64,000 nucleotides of DNA from Hoplostethus atlanticus (taxonomy: Eukaryota; Chordata; Actinopteri; Trachichthyiformes; Trachichthyidae): assembly GCA_034670405.1 (NCBI GenBank), contig JAXDDX010000159.1, forward strand, positions 682,001 through 746,000, read 5' to 3'. Below, piece by piece: positions 1 to 13,189 of the stretch; within the stretch, counting starts at the first letter, position 1; every line of letters starts with the position of its first letter. A program made the position numbers and the translations under genes. The notes beneath the pieces were generated by a model. The model was not told the origin of the DNA. It did no database searches and was given only the letters and a program-made list of their open reading frames with translations.

Positions 1-489
1 TTTGTCCATTGTTTGGCTGGGTCAGGTGTCTACTCCAGCTCAACACAATGCACACACACACAATAGCAGTTGCCTTTTTGGCTTCAAGTTAATGATGTTT
101 TTGACTCAAATGGTCATGCCCATAGTATTGTTATTTTTATGTAAATTCATATTATTATAGTATTACTATTAGATGGTATGGTCTTATTTCTGTGCTGCTG
201 AGCAGGCCTTAATGGAGCCTTAAGTATAGCCTTTCCTTTTTGTAGCTGTTGGTTAATACGATTGTCTTGTTGCGTTTATCTCACAGCACTTAATAACTTT
301 GTTCAGAAATTCTGTTTTAGTTTTTTATATTACTGATTACAATCACAAGTCAGTCTTAGTGCATAGCTGTATCATTCCAGTCATCCTTGTAGTTAAATGA
401 CTGCTTCAACTCTGGCATGAACAAAGTTAAACAGTTACAAGTTACAAGTTAAACAGACACTGATTTATTCTTGCTTTTGATCATAAATC
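1..489. other. Downstream of clvs2, no gene seen
   Basis: AT-rich unique-looking DNA with no long open frame. A short (CA)n tract lies at about 49-62. Nothing else can be supported. Confidence 0.5.
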
Positions 490-925
490 CAAAACTGCAG
501 GTAGTAGAACCTTTTCTCAATGTGCTCCCTATCTCTGGAACTGTCTCCCTGTTGCAGTTAGAGAGGCAAGGTATTGATTTTCCATCATTTGGCCAAACGT
601 AGCTTTGCACAATTACTAGGAGTGTCTCTTCTTAGAGTAAGTTTCGACCAGTTAGCCTGCACTAGCTCAGGTTCCTGCTAAGGTCTATACGCTCCTGTCC
701 ACTCATGCCTGTCTATTTGTGTGAGTGGGAATAAATTAGTTAATTTGTGTGTATGGATGTGTCTCTCCAGGTTGTGGCTCTGGCTGGGCAGTGTTGGCAT
801 CCTCATGGTCCCTCACTGTTATGACAATGCTGACCTAGCTGCTGTTGGTGCCCCACACCACATCCGGATGTTTCAAGCCCTTTGAGATCGTAACTGTGAT
901 TAAGGGCTACACAAAAAAAAACAAT
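490..925 (+). mobile_element. Degraded L2-type LINE 3' end
   Basis: Resembles, on the plus strand, the last codons and 3' UTR of the L2 at 25874-29260. It has a decayed leucine/arginine-rich C-terminus (TGGAACTGTCTCCC...) and ends in GTGATTAAGGGCTACACAAA, matching that element's terminal GTGATTAAGGGCTATACAAA. No usable reading frame remains. It is old and 5' truncated. Confidence 0.6.
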
Positions 926-3900
926 ACAATTACTGTCTCCATAGACCTCAATATCTGAGTCGTATGCAAAATCTTTCACTAAAATATTAACAGAACTTTA
1001 GAAATAACTTTAGTACTTTTTAGATGACAGTATCGGCTTTGTTTTTCCATTTTCATGATAATGAACACATGAAGCATTCTGTTACCCTCAATTGGTGCCA
1101 TCTGATCATCTGTCTGCCTTGGCTCACCAGGAGGCCCTGCAGCAATAAGGACAGAACTGGGTTTGGCACCGCAAGACCCAGCAGAAGTCTTTCTTGTTGA
1201 ATGAACACACAATGGACTTCTGGTGACTTGTTGATTGCGTTGCTTGCAATGTGAGTTCACGGTGTGAGTCCTATGAGATACAAGTCCTGTCGGTTCACCT
1301 CACCTTCATCTGGACCCCATCTTCTGCTGGTGCTCCTACTCCATGCTCCTTAGTGCCCTCCATCACCAAGTTCAAGGTGGTGGAGCAGAGGAGAAACCAT
1401 AGTCCAACCAACTGATGGGAACACCTCTGAAGTAACCAATGACAATGGAGAATAATCATCCAGTGTTTATCTGCCACTTTTCTGAAAAAGGTTAGCTTAA
1501 TATAAACACCTCAGGTGATAATTTGGAGGCGCACGGGAACATTGGCTAGCTGTGAGGCATTTGTTTCCATTAGCAATGGTAAATGTGCTTTCTGCAGATG
1601 TTTCTCAGCATGCTGTTTCTGATTCTGATTCTGCTGATTAAAAACAGCTTTGAATGAAGTGATCAAAGGGTCTAGGAGCATTGGTGAATATTAGAACCAA
1701 ATGGTAGTTGGGCAAATACCTGTTTCAATGTGTGGCAGCTGTCACAGTCAAATGGGTGCCAATCATGTAATGTGACTTTATTATGTCATGGATGTAATTT
1801 TCTCTTTGTCACTCTATATTAAGAGTGGAAGTTTGTGTGTGTATATATATATATATAGTCACTCTGCTTCTACAGGCTGTAGATAAAAAAAGCAAATTAT
1901 AGCACAACCCCAGTGGGAATTAAAGCAGACTAGTTTGGCTTGAGATCTATTTCTGTCCTTCTGTGTCGTCCTGTTCCGAGTTAATTCAATTAGAGTTATG
2001 AATTACTCTGATGCGGACAACAGGGCGCCTAATGATAAGCTGGTGTGGGAGGAGCTGCGCAACATGCATATATTAGACAATACACACACACAAACGCACA
2101 CAAAGACACAAAGAGAGAGAGACAGGCAAACTGGGAGAGAGACAAGTAGATGGGCAGATGCGAAAGTATTCACGCTTTAAATTGCTGTTTTGGATAAATA
2201 AAATAAACTAGAGGTGTTGTTCCTCCTGAATATTGATGTTGTTTTATATGGTGACATTTTCACTCAATACAGCTTTGCAGCAGTTGGATGCCTAGAGGTC
2301 TTAAGTGTGAGTTGTTGTTTTCCTAGTATTACCGATTGATATAACACAAGAGGAATTTAGCCTCTAGCCTGTGAAAGCTTTTACATTGTTGTAAACACCC
2401 CGGTATCAGGTAGGTCTTTCCTGGGAAAAATCCTCTGGCGCACCAGAAGTGATGCGTTTTATGTTTCCGGTTTCTGTGCAATAAATTGAAAAACTGGGTA
2501 GTTAGCATGAGCAGCGATAGCCACCTTGGCCGAAACAGACAAAGAAAAGAGCACCACCTACAGAAACAAGCTTCAGCAACAGAAAATCAAGTGTGCAAGA
2601 ATGTATTAGAGTATTAGTATTTACATCATCTAAGAATGAATCAAGTTATTGAATAACTACAATTGCATTATCGTTAAAGGATCATAATGATGGGAAAGTG
2701 GTGGGAATGATGGGACAACACACAAACACAAGAGACAAATGTGAAGAGTGAGAAAAACTATGTGTGTCCATATTTATTTTTGCTCGTTTGACTCAGTTAC
2801 ATAATGAATTTCAGCAAATTGTCTCTGAGGACATTTAAACATTTAACACCTTCTAACTTGACAGTTTTTTTTGCTCCTACTGTATAATATTTTGGCTTTC
2901 TGTAATTGTACAATACCATTTTGAGTTTGGGCTCCCTTCAGCTCCTACTATAAATATACAATCAAATAACTTTGATATGAAAATGAAAATAAAAACACAA
3001 AAAGAAAGTTATGTATTAAATATCAAAGAAGATGATCATTCGTCATAACTGTCATTCGATGTCAAGATCCTCAAAGCAGAATTTTAATACTAAGAAATAA
3101 TACACTGAATTTTATATCAAAAGAAGTGGCTTTGGCTGAGACGATGAAGCTATAAACCAGACCTAAGTCAAATTCAGTGAGAAATAAAACAGCCTTGTTT
3201 ATCCAACTCCTGCATGAATGGAGATCGCCATGAAGACTGCAATACATTGACAAAGCTTATTAAAACGAATGGTGCATATGAAGGGTTTCATTCCAAAATG
3301 CTATCTATACATACTTAGAAGAAGACTGTCACTTGGAATACATCACAGAGTAGTTCAGAAATATAGATGGCTGGATCATCTGCAAAGAGCAGATGTTACT
3401 TTTTTCAAATGAACACCTCACTTTGGACCAAAACTCTTCATGTGCACACTGATTCCTAACCACTCTATACAGCGTCATCGCCAATTAAATGTAATTGCTT
3501 GTTAGTTTCGCCTGCATGTTAGATGTCTAAGTTCTGTTGAGCAGTGTGTGGTTTAGCCTGCCTGGAGTGTCAAACTAATCGCCAAACGGAAGCCAAGAAC
3601 ATTGACATCACTGGAACCAGACAGCGGGGGTCAATATTTGACATTTATATACCCATTTAATGTGAAAAACATTGATCATATCAGTGAAAATGTACACAAC
3701 GCATGTATCCTACCTGCATGAATGATGACAATGTCTTGTCTTCTACTATGTGAAATCAGAAATTGCCCTCGGGACAGTTCAGCAATCAGTTCTTTAGTTT
3801 CTAGGTATTCCAGGTTGGGATTTGGGAAAAATCAAACCTGAACCTCAGAGAATACCCCCCACACAGGAAGAACATTCCGAATGCTTAATTACTTAAAAAA

Positions 3901-4750
3901 AAAATCTAACTTCATAATTCTGTTTACAATTTATACAACATATACCAATCTGTCAGCTGTGTAATAAACAAGTTAAATAGCAGTCTTAATAAAATACTGA
4001 CAAAAAACATTTAAAAGGTCTTAAATGTGTGGCAAAGCACAAAAGCATCACCCGATAAAGTACATTTGTAATAAAATTTTTCCACCAATGGTGTTGACGT
4101 TCTTCTACATACAATAAGTTATACAATGCAACAGATAAGCCTTTCTGAACTCAGGTAGCCTCTAATGCCTACAGTATTAGCCTTACAAGTAACCAGTGAG
4201 GTACTGACCTAGTTTTGAGTGGGGATCAGTTAGCAATATTCAAGCAATGTTTTTTTTATTTGATACAGGTTTCATTTTATGTAAACTTCTTATCCTAAAA
4301 ACTGGAAGCATCTACAGTGGCTGTGTGTGTCCCTGTTTATGTTAGAGATTTTCCCTTTACGTTACCCCAGAACCACTCTAGAAGGGGCCTGAATGACCCC
4401 GATATAAGCTTGTCTGAACCCCAATGTCGAGTCCCGCTGTAGGTGTTTTATCACTGTGAAATCCATATAATCGACTGTCAGAATTACTAAGAACTCACTC
4501 ACCGCTTTTAACTTTTACCCCCAGTTCATTGCAGATACTTTAATGAACACATAACCTGCAGTTCTACTTTTCCCTAAAGCATCTTACTGACTTACATTGG
4601 TACAAAGAACCTTTTAATGAAAAAGTACTGACATGTCAGACAAACGGCTACAATGACTGATCAATGTTGTTTCTCAGTCTTGTATGTTAAGACATGGAAG
4701 GGATGCTTTAGGGAAACCCAAACCAAGATTTGAAGCAGGGTTCAACTGTT
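926..4750. other. Clvs2 downstream/3' UTR region, AT-rich, no gene
   Basis: No open frame over about 90 codons and none with recognisable protein. It contains a short (TA)n tract at about 1841-1856 and scattered A-rich stretches. It may include part of a long clvs2 3' UTR, which would be transcribed toward lower coordinates, but no end point can be fixed. Confidence 0.4.
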
Positions 4751-4754
4751 TTTG

Positions 4755-5115
4755 AAGGTCGATATTGGTCCTGATATTTTTGTACGGAAGCTGCCAATTA
4801 GCCAATATGTTGTGCCAATATTCAATTCAAATTTGACAATTTTTATGCCAAACAAATCACACGTATTCAGTGTTTCCCCCCAGAATTGTATTCTTGCCAG
4901 GGGTGGAAAACCCCCTGGGAGAATGTTGGACCTCATTCTGCAGGTTTTTATTCCAGGCAAACTCTACAGGAGCTTGTTTCAATGATTCTCTTAAATCAGT
5001 GAAATGCTGTTCTAGTGTTTGCCTGAGAGACCTTGAGAGACTGCATGACCCATTTTGGAAAACCACTGTTTTCGACCATGGGATGCTAAAACACTCCATT
5101 GAAACTAATGTAATT
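4755..5115 (+). repeat. Dispersed repeat family A, copy 1
   Basis: Shares ordered blocks with copies at about 8990-9375, 11286-12110, 16820-17470 and 39850-40030. The blocks are a GATATTGG/CCAATATTC segment, CAGAATTGTATTCTTG followed by GGGTGGAAAA, and a CATGGGATGCTAAAACACTCC block. It looks like a non-autonomous DNA transposon or its remnant. It has no coding capacity. Confidence 0.5.
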
Positions 5116-8100
5116 CAGGGTTAGCAGCTCCTTAAGGCAGAGTGACCCACCCCAGCTCTTCGATGTGGTAGGGGATATATTACTATCTTTATATTACAAC
5201 CTGTACTACTACAAAAAAACCAATGTTGAACAATTAAAAGTTGCGCTAGGTAACTGCACATGTTGGCAGCTCTGAATGGCAGCAAAAGGTAACTGTTGGA
5301 AAATTTGGAAGTCCAACAGCCAGTCTGTGGTCGCATTACACCAAAGGATACCAAAAGGACAACAGAGGAAAAAGATCTAACGTTGGTGAGTCCAGCTTTC
5401 TCTGGATGGAGTGCTGCTGTTTAGGAGACACTATTGGATTGCACTCTCAAAGGAAAATACCACCCTCAGATACTCTTACGCTGTTAGATGTCATCAACCT
5501 GAAATGTTCAGTGCGTCCTCATTTCGTTCTGCAAGTTTGGGCCGGTAAGAACAATGAATTCAGTGAAGAGAACAGTGAACTCTTAGAACTCTTAGAACTG
5601 AGGTGCACACCAAATAACCACATTGAGACGCCTCAAAATGCAGGTCTTGCTCCTCTTCCAAATTAATCGAAGTGCAGTTCATTAGGAGTGAGAATGTAAT
5701 TGTAGCCAGCAGTTTTTAACAAAATGAGCGAAGGCCAAACAGGCTGGACTGATTCTCATTTTCAACTATTTATTCATGTGTTCTGAACCGATACGAAGAC
5801 CAGGGATGGTATATTTTGGCAAAGAGCAGAGACAAGTGCATTATATTTAGATAAAGTTACAGAGAATGGAATTGGATTTGACACCTCCCGCTCCCGGCTG
5901 CCAAAATCTGGCGGGGGTGACAGGTTACCAGAACTCGTGGTTCGCTTGTAATTGGGAAGCGTGAACCTAAACGTACCAAATACATACATTTGTAAATTTT
6001 TCAACTATGGTTCGGGCCAAAGAAAACAAACTATAGGTGACATTGCACCCTAAACACTGTGCATTGTGGGTTGGCTCTGTGGTCAGACTGCATATAAGCT
6101 TTAGCCTTCCTCAATCGTCTTTCTTGTAAAGCAATTGTGAGCCAGTTTTGTTAACATTGCTTCTCTTTCAGCCTTTTTTAGTGGTATCGGCATCATGATG
6201 GCAATGTCTTCTTTGGAACATGTGAATCAATACATTGTTTACTACCCAGAGCATAATCAGCGGTGTCCTCAAAACTCCTGCTTTGGTAAGAGCATCAAAG
6301 GAGGATCACTGGCAGTGTCCGAAATTTTACCAATATATAATTATTTCAGAGCAATAGACCACCCTATCCCTAAGCTTGTAATTCATCATGCTCAGTATAA
6401 CCAAGGCATTCAAATGTTATCATATTACTGATTTATCCACCTAAAGACAAATTAATGGTCAAGTGTTAATTTCGGACCCTGATCACCAGGCTCCATGATT
6501 TAAGGTTTAAGTAGATTTGTTTTTCTTTTTACCAGCTAACTTACTGACCAATGAACGAAAGACATTTGGCTTTTAAAAATTGTAGCCCATTTGGCATGGA
6601 TCAGTGTCAAAGTGAATTGGACAAATTGAAAAAAATCATGCTGTTTAGGACTAAGCAAACCATTAGGAGAGAAAGTGCCCTAAGATTGTGTTGCGAGGGC
6701 AATCTGCACATTTTTTTGCACACCAATGATGAGCCATTCTGATTGGTCAAACTCTGTCCACAGTCTTTACACCACCTTTCAAAAGATCTTTCACATGGTA
6801 CAATTGGAGAAGTTGGTGTTGCGGAGTGTTGGGCAAATTGGGCGTAATGTGGGCAAAATAATGAGATTTACACCTGATTGATATATCTATGACCATAACA
6901 GGCATGGAGAGGCTTTATTTTTGGAGCAGCGCTGTTTGCAGTTTTTCACTCATTGTGCTCGGTTAGTGAATAGCATGGCTTTCTGATGTGGTCATTTTAG
7001 GGATATAGCGCATTCTTCCCCGCACAAACCTTTCGTGAATCTGGACCTCTCTGTTTTGGAGGGAAAACATGACAGTGATGTGATGGTTTGTAATACCTTG
7101 GCTACTTTGAACACCTTCAGCTGGTGTCAATTCCATAGAAGTATACATTCTTTTTTAGGTTCACCAGCTTAAAAAAGATAGTTTGTGGAAAATATCTATC
7201 TTTTTAAGTACTATACTGTTAATTTAGCTAGCTTCTCCGACTGCTGTATTGAAACCGAAATCCTTCTGCAATTTCAAGAGAAAATTAAAGCAAGTAAAGT
7301 ACTTTTCTGAAATAACACTTCCATCCTTTCTGAACACATCTGCACTGAATATAATAATTCATGCTAAAATGAATTCATATTGGATTATAACCGGTGTGCA
7401 AGTGCCTTAATGCCTGTGTTGCCACATATTGAGACTGCAGTACTACCTGGTCTGAGGGAAAGTCCGAACTTTTTTTATTGTCTCTGGAAAAAGTCGGAGA
7501 GCAATTTGCCTGACTGTAATACTTGACGAGACGATTCAGGAGTAGGACATCATCGCTAAAAATATGATGCACATGTAGCGATCATCTATGTCAGAGGTTC
7601 ACTGACAATCCACTGACAATCCACCTCTACAATCCTAAATTCATCTTCCATTTCAGCCTAGACATCCCACCCATGCGATTCCCTTTTACCAAGCTAACTA
7701 CCGCAGAATAGAAGCTGTAGTGCAGTGCTTATTACCGTCCATACAAGTCTCAAACCACATATGAAATTCGTTCAGCCAAATAAATAGGTGTCATAACTGA
7801 TTTTACAATAAAACAATTTTTTCTAATACCACGAAAAATACTGTATACTGGTATGTACGGGGCCAGAAAAAAAAGAGGAAAATAGCATAAAAATAGCAAA
7901 AAAGATAAAAGCGCATAATTGATGCAGTCAAGTCTTACAGTAAAGGGGGGGGTTGCTTTTCCAAGAGATAGCCGGAAAGTAGTACAGACTGAGTCTTCTT
8001 TTTTGTAAAAGAAGCTCAAACCCTCAGTAAACCCCCCTGGTAAATGGCCGGTAAACCCACACGAACTGGCCTTTCTGCCGGTCAGCACTGGTTTGCCTCC

Positions 8101-8759
8101 AGTTTGAACAAGCTCATTATCATTGCTCCTGCTAATCCTGAGCCATGCTTCTTTTCATGTTCTTCTTAATACTGTACAAAAAAAAAGCCTCCAGCCAGCA
8201 AAGTGCAGCACAGGAACCACGGCCCCAAGCCCCTTTGAATTGTGATTTCCAACCCCCCCGCCCATCCCCCCTATAACCCATATACTGTATAGCTGTAGAC
8301 GATGCTACAATGCTTCCACAAAATATCATTTTCAGCATGTGTGGCACCTTCAGAACTCTTTCTCTATGCGCTATGTGTTTAGGAACTATCCCTTCCCTCC
8401 CATTTTTTTTAAAAGAGTAAATTTACAGGTTTGGAATTGGCACTTGACAAATAACTAAATAAATACCATATGCAATGCCACCAGTAGCTCTTGGGACGCC
8501 CTACTGTCTGAGGAGTCGTCCCTGTCAAGATGGCCGTCTGCATGAAGCGCATCCGTCCGCTTTGTTTCAGCTCAGTTTGCTTTCCTTAAGTTCAAGAGAA
8601 ACAAGTCGCAGAATCCAATGGCAATCCAGGGCAAATGTCACTTATGCCGCACAGGTACGTTAGTGTGTTTGTGTAGTGAACTTGTAATGTGGGTATGTTT
8701 TTTCGAGATGTGTGTGCGTGCGTGTGTGTGTGCTTCATTTCAAAGCTAACAGTGTGTGT
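5116..8759. other. Clvs2 3' UTR / downstream, no separate gene
   Basis: Mostly AT-rich, with several unrelated frames of 60-112 codons on both strands. None carries a recognisable domain or coding bias. Candidate minus-strand AATAAA signals occur near 7475 and 6912. The stretch next to the stop codon (about 8350-8759) is the most likely true 3' UTR. Confidence 0.4.
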
Positions 8760-8853
8760 TCAGTCCAGCGAGAGCAGCGGCTGCATGTTGTCTTCTTCAC
8801 TCTTGACTTTATCCGGTCGTTTCAGGACGCCTGGCTCCACCACCGACTGGGAC
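8760..8853 (-). CDS. clvs2: clvs2 terminal coding exon 5 (residues 303-333 and stop)
   Basis: 94 nt: one base completing Arg303, then SQSVVEPGVLKRPDKVKSEE and DNMQPLLSLD followed by TGA (8762-8760). The SQSVV...LKR...MQPLLSLD ending is the conserved clavesin C-terminus, so this short exon can be recognised although it is under 100 nt. The acceptor has a good pyrimidine tract (GTCTTGTCTTGCTGTTCCCAG). The intron from exon 4 is 10,672 bp. The 3' UTR continues toward lower coordinates. Several minus-strand AATAAA hexamers are possible polyadenylation signals (for example near 7475 and 6912), but none can be chosen from sequence alone. Confidence 0.93.
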
Positions 8854-8989
8854 CTGGGAACAGCAAGACAAGACGCCCACCATCAGGTAATGATTGAGTT
8901 TGTGTTTTTTTTTGTGAATGCCTGTCTGCAGCTGGGTTTCCATCCATGTATTTTTTTTGCAAATTACAAAGTATCGATTTAGAAAAGCT

Positions 8990-9375
8990 TAAAAACACCC
9001 TCGGCATCGCAAGTTTTGAAGCTTGCTATTATGCGATAAATAGCAATGGAAATGCATTTGCCAAAATGTATGGCATAATGTATGGTTTAAACTCACTGTA
9101 AAACATTTCGAAAGAGGTCTTCTGGACCTTCTGAAATGTCTGCAAAATATGCCATTTCTTTTAGGCCATGGGACACTAAAACTCTCCAGTGAAACCCAGG
9201 AAAGTAATAATAATAAAACACTTTCATGCATACTGATGGAGTCTGATCAAAATGTCTTATAAGAATCAATTCAAGTTAAGGGCTTCCTATAGACCCGTGT
9301 ATTGATCAATTATTTAATCAAAGGACAATATTAGTCCAATATATCAACAAAACCATATATTGGTCCAGCACTAGG
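8990..9375 (+). repeat. Dispersed repeat family A, copy 2
   Basis: Contains GGCCATGGGACACTAAAACTCTCC and a run TAATAATAATAAAACACTTTCATGCATACTGATGGAGTCTGATCAAAATG (positions about 9167-9252). These parallel the blocks in copy 3 at 11916-12021. It ends near ATTGGTCCAGCACTAG. Non-coding, in clvs2 intron 4. Confidence 0.5.
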
Positions 9376-9387
9376 GATGGCATCTGG

Positions 9388-9538
9388 TGTGTGTGTGTGT
9401 GTGTGTGTTTGTGTTTGACAGATTTCTCTAATAGAGGCCTATAATCTGCACTGGGATCAAATGAGAACTATCCTTCATCAGACAGACAGAAAGGAGGAAT
9501 TTAGGCCAATCTCCTGTGTGTGTGTGTGTGTGTGTGTG
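9388..9538. repeat. Two (GT)n microsatellites
   Basis: Pure (GT)n runs at about 9388-9409 and 9514-9538, separated by unique sequence. Confidence 0.9.
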
Positions 9539-9821
9539 ACAGAGATACAGTGTGGTCATATAATAACAAATTACACCAGCAAACAGAGATTCACCTGTGG
9601 CTGGAAACATACTGGACCCCAGAGATGAAGCAGATGAAGAGATGAAACAAAGAGTTCCTCAGTCATCTCAGCTTTGACTGATAGCAAGGATGCCATTGTA
9701 TTCCAGTCAACTACTGTGTCAAAACCTCCTTTCATAGAATCCAAGAGCTTGATAACAGCAGCACTTCGCTCTGACTCGTCGCAATCACATTGAACAATCC
9801 GCCAGGAGATGCTATACTTAA

Positions 9822-10035
9822 AGATGCCATGTGTATCATTTCATCACCAATAAATCATTATCACATTGATTTTGAGACATTAATATAATTATTTTAAATA
9901 AACGAGACCATCCCTGAGAAAACTGGCAGCCTCTACTAGCCTCTTCACTGCATTTTACATTGTGTGCCACCGAGTCAGTTTTGGCAGGAAATCTGCTTGA
10001 TTGCTTTACGGAGTCAAAGGTCTTGGCCAACAGCT
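9822..10035 (+). repeat. Diverged partial copy of the TTA-flanked MITE
   Basis: Begins AAAGATGCCATGTGTATCATTT and continues with CAATAAATCATTAT, AACGAGACCATC and AGGAAATCTGCTT blocks, in the same order as the MITE at 33135-33499. No right terminal repeat is visible, so the copy is truncated or decayed. Confidence 0.5.
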
Positions 10036-11285
10036 GATTGTGATTCTAAATGTATAAATTGTACGTCTCAACAGAAATGAATAAACATGGTTAATTTCTG
10101 AGTTGTTTCTGACTGGGAACTGATCATTTCATCACTTATATATCTGATTGATTTTGTGTTTAGATAATGTCAGCATGTTAGCTAACCATAGTATCTGGTC
10201 AGCTAACCATCACTGTCTTGTTGTTAACACGTCTGATTAGCACACTGGCTAACGTATCTAGTAGAAGCCAGTGTTAGTAGCAGCTAGTAGATGTATGTTA
10301 ATGTCAGTTGCTTTGTTAAATTAGCCTGCTGGCAAGTTGGCTAGCTAGCAGTTTGTTCAGGTTAACTGAGGTGACACTTCTCAAGCTACAAATCAGAGTG
10401 TTTTGGAGTAGAGAATAGGGCTAAAGACAAGACAGTACGCAACAATCTTTTTCAGATATCTCTCTTTAAAAAAAAAATCTAACTTGGTTGTTTTATATTT
10501 AGACATTATTATTTATTTAGACATAGATCATAGGAGATTTGTGATGCAACTGCAAAGCCAGTAAAGTTTCGGTGGTAATACTTTACTTGAAGTGCACTTT
10601 GTGCATTACAAGCAGATTATAAACCCATTAGAAGCAGAGATAGCCTTTTAATATCATCATCAGGCATACATAAAGAAAACATTCAGTTCAGTATTATGTC
10701 ACAAACTATACAGTTGCCCCATAAAGTAGCCCTCTGCATTTTTGCACATTGTGTTTATTATACCATGTGTGATAATAATGTAATCATAACAACCATGCAC
10801 TCATAATGTGCCCAAAATGCGCTTATGATGCAGTAAAATGCCTTACGAACTTCACTTCAAGCAAAGTGTAACTGACAAATGATCTCTGGTGGCAGGTAGA
10901 TGCAAAAATAATCACGTCAATTTCATCTTGGCAGAAAGTTCAGACATAGATGGATATATAATGTGGCCTGGCTAGCCCTTCCTGGCCCTGCAGGGGAAAT
11001 CAGGTTGCCGTCTCAGCTTCAGTATAGAAACAGACTGCAGTGTACTGCTAAGGCAAATGTCTTTGAGTGGCGTCACTTCACATCCCATGGCTATCGGATG
11101 ATTTAATGCCAGGGGTGAATTATATTGCGTCTTGGCCTATAGGAGGATATGATACTCCAATGCAATGTCAAGCATAACAGTAGTACAGTGCTAATATCCT
11201 TGCAACAAGGATATTCTCTATCAAGACAGAGCAACTGCAGCTTCCCTCTGAGGGCAAAATGCTATTGTAAATCTTGTAATTCACA
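10036..11285. other. Clvs2 intron 4, no gene seen
   Basis: AT-rich intronic DNA without long frames. The ACAATCTTTTTCAGATATCTCTC stretch near 10441 resembles one near 40558 and may be part of another old repeat. Confidence 0.4.
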
Positions 11286-12110
11286 CTAGAGTCGGATCGA
11301 TGTGGGTTTTTGAAGGCCAAAAGCGATGCTTATATTTTTGGATTGAAGCTGCTGATAGCAGATAGTTTGTACCAGTATTCAATATCTTTAAATTTGAAAA
11401 CTTTCATGCTAAAGAATTGAAAATAAATAAATAAATAATTCAATATTTCACCCAGAATTGTATTTTTGTCAGGGTGGAAAAGCCTCTGAAACAGCATTTA
11501 GAGTTTTTTTTCCTGCATTTTGATGTTAAAATCACATCTGCCCAGGAAACTGTATAATGTACTGGCTTGAAGAAAAGCAAGCATGTGAAAGTGAGCCAGC
11601 AGGACACAAAACATGTCAGGTCAGCAGGTCACGCTAACTATGATCCATCACTGTGCAGGATTAATATCCTGTTGGATATCTGCTCTAATTAGCTAGTTTA
11701 CTCCTATATAGAGAAAGTGTGACTTTATTATATATGTCAACTACAAGGCCATCATAAGCTCTGCTCTGAGACCTGTTGATGTAATCTCTTAGTTGCCAAT
11801 AGAGGTCAATAGAATTCATAAATCACTTAATGCCCCTTTAAAACAGAAGGACTAGTTCTCTAGGGCTTTTCCAGTTATATGCAATACTTTTTCATGAAGG
11901 AAACAGCATTTAGACCACGGGACACTCAAACTGAACCCCAGGATACTACTACTACTACTACTACTACTACTAATAATAATAAAACATATTCATCTATACG
12001 TGTGTGGAAGCTGATCAAAATGTTGATAAATTCTACAATCAATCTGACTGGACCAGATCCCATTTTTAATAAAAGTACAATATCGGCCCCCAATATCAGT
12101 CTAACGCTAG
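11286..12110 (+). repeat. Dispersed repeat family A, copy 3 (longest)
   Basis: Starts CTAGAGTCGGATCGATGT and ends ATCAGTCTAACGCTAG, so the two ends form an imperfect terminal inverted repeat (CTAGNGTYRGAYYGAT). This supports a DNA-transposon origin. It contains a (CTA)n tract at about 11944-11972 and the blocks shared with the other copies. No clear target duplication was found. Confidence 0.5.
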
Positions 12111-12292
12111 TGTCTCCCCTATTAAATTGAGTGCTGCCATATATTTTATCCATTACTGATGTGCTCTCTGTGAACGATAAACTCTCATAACCATTGATGC
12201 AGTGAAAGTCAAAATCACATCTAGGATTGCCTGGACTCCTAAATCCGCTGCATCAAACAGAAACTTCCAGAGGATGTACTCTGCTTTCAGTC

Positions 12293-12294
<2 letters not shown>

Positions 12295-12336
<42 letters not shown>
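12295..12336. repeat. (CA)n microsatellite
   Basis: About 42 bp of pure CA, immediately upstream of the LINE fragment at 12389. Confidence 0.95.
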
Positions 12337-12337
<1 letters not shown>

Positions 12338-12388
12338 CTCTCTTTCTCGCAATAAAAGGCCAGCAGAGAAGCGTATATGTAATGTAGA

Positions 12389-13189
12389 GTGGAGTCGCAG
12401 ATGGAGCAGCGCGACACCAGACGCCTATGGCAGGGGCTACGGACTATAACCGACTACCAGGGCAGACCCCCCGCAATTGTGAGTGCCGACGCATCCCTAG
12501 CGGACGACCTGAACTCATTTTATGCACGGTTTGAGGCTAGCAACAACAGCGCTAGCTTGCCGGCTAACAACATCACTGTTAGCGCAGCCGAAGTGAGTTC
12601 TACCGCTAGGGATGAACACACACTCTCTGTGACTGAGCACAGTGTGAGGAGGGCTCTGACGAGGGTGAACACCAGGAAAGCTGCTGGTCCAGATGGCATA
12701 TCTGGGCGAGTACTGAAGACCTGTGCTAATCAGCTAGCTCCTATATTCAACATCTCCCTGGCTGAGTCTGTGGTCCCCACCTGCTTCAAGAGATCCACTA
12801 TTGTCCCTGTGCCTAAGAATGCTTCTCCAGCATGCTTGAATGACTACCGACCGGTGGCCCTCACCTCGGTGGTCATGAAATGCTTTGAGAGGCTGATAAA
12901 AGACTACATCTGCACCTTCCTCCCTTGCTCCATGGACCCGCTGCAGTTTGCCAATCGTTCAAACAGATCCACGGATGATGCTGTTTCCCAGGTACTGCAC
13001 ACCACACTCTCTCATCTGGACAGCCGGAAGGGGGGCTATGTGAGACTGCTGTTCATTGATTATAGTTCAGCTTTCAATACCATAGTCCCCACCAGACTGG
13101 CTGGCAAGTTGATTGAGCTGGGACTGAACACTGTGTGCCTGGATCCTGGACTTCCTGACCGCCAGGCCCCAGGTGGTCAGGGTGGGTAG
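12389..13189 (+). pseudogene. LINE reverse transcriptase, N-terminal half (frameshifted)
   Basis: 266 codons. Reverse transcriptase fingers and palm A motif (YSSAF, with the first catalytic Asp in FIDYSS). The frame goes wrong after ...ELGLNTVC, and the last residues are out-of-frame read-through. The true sequence continues in the overlapping frame at 13173. Confidence 0.8.
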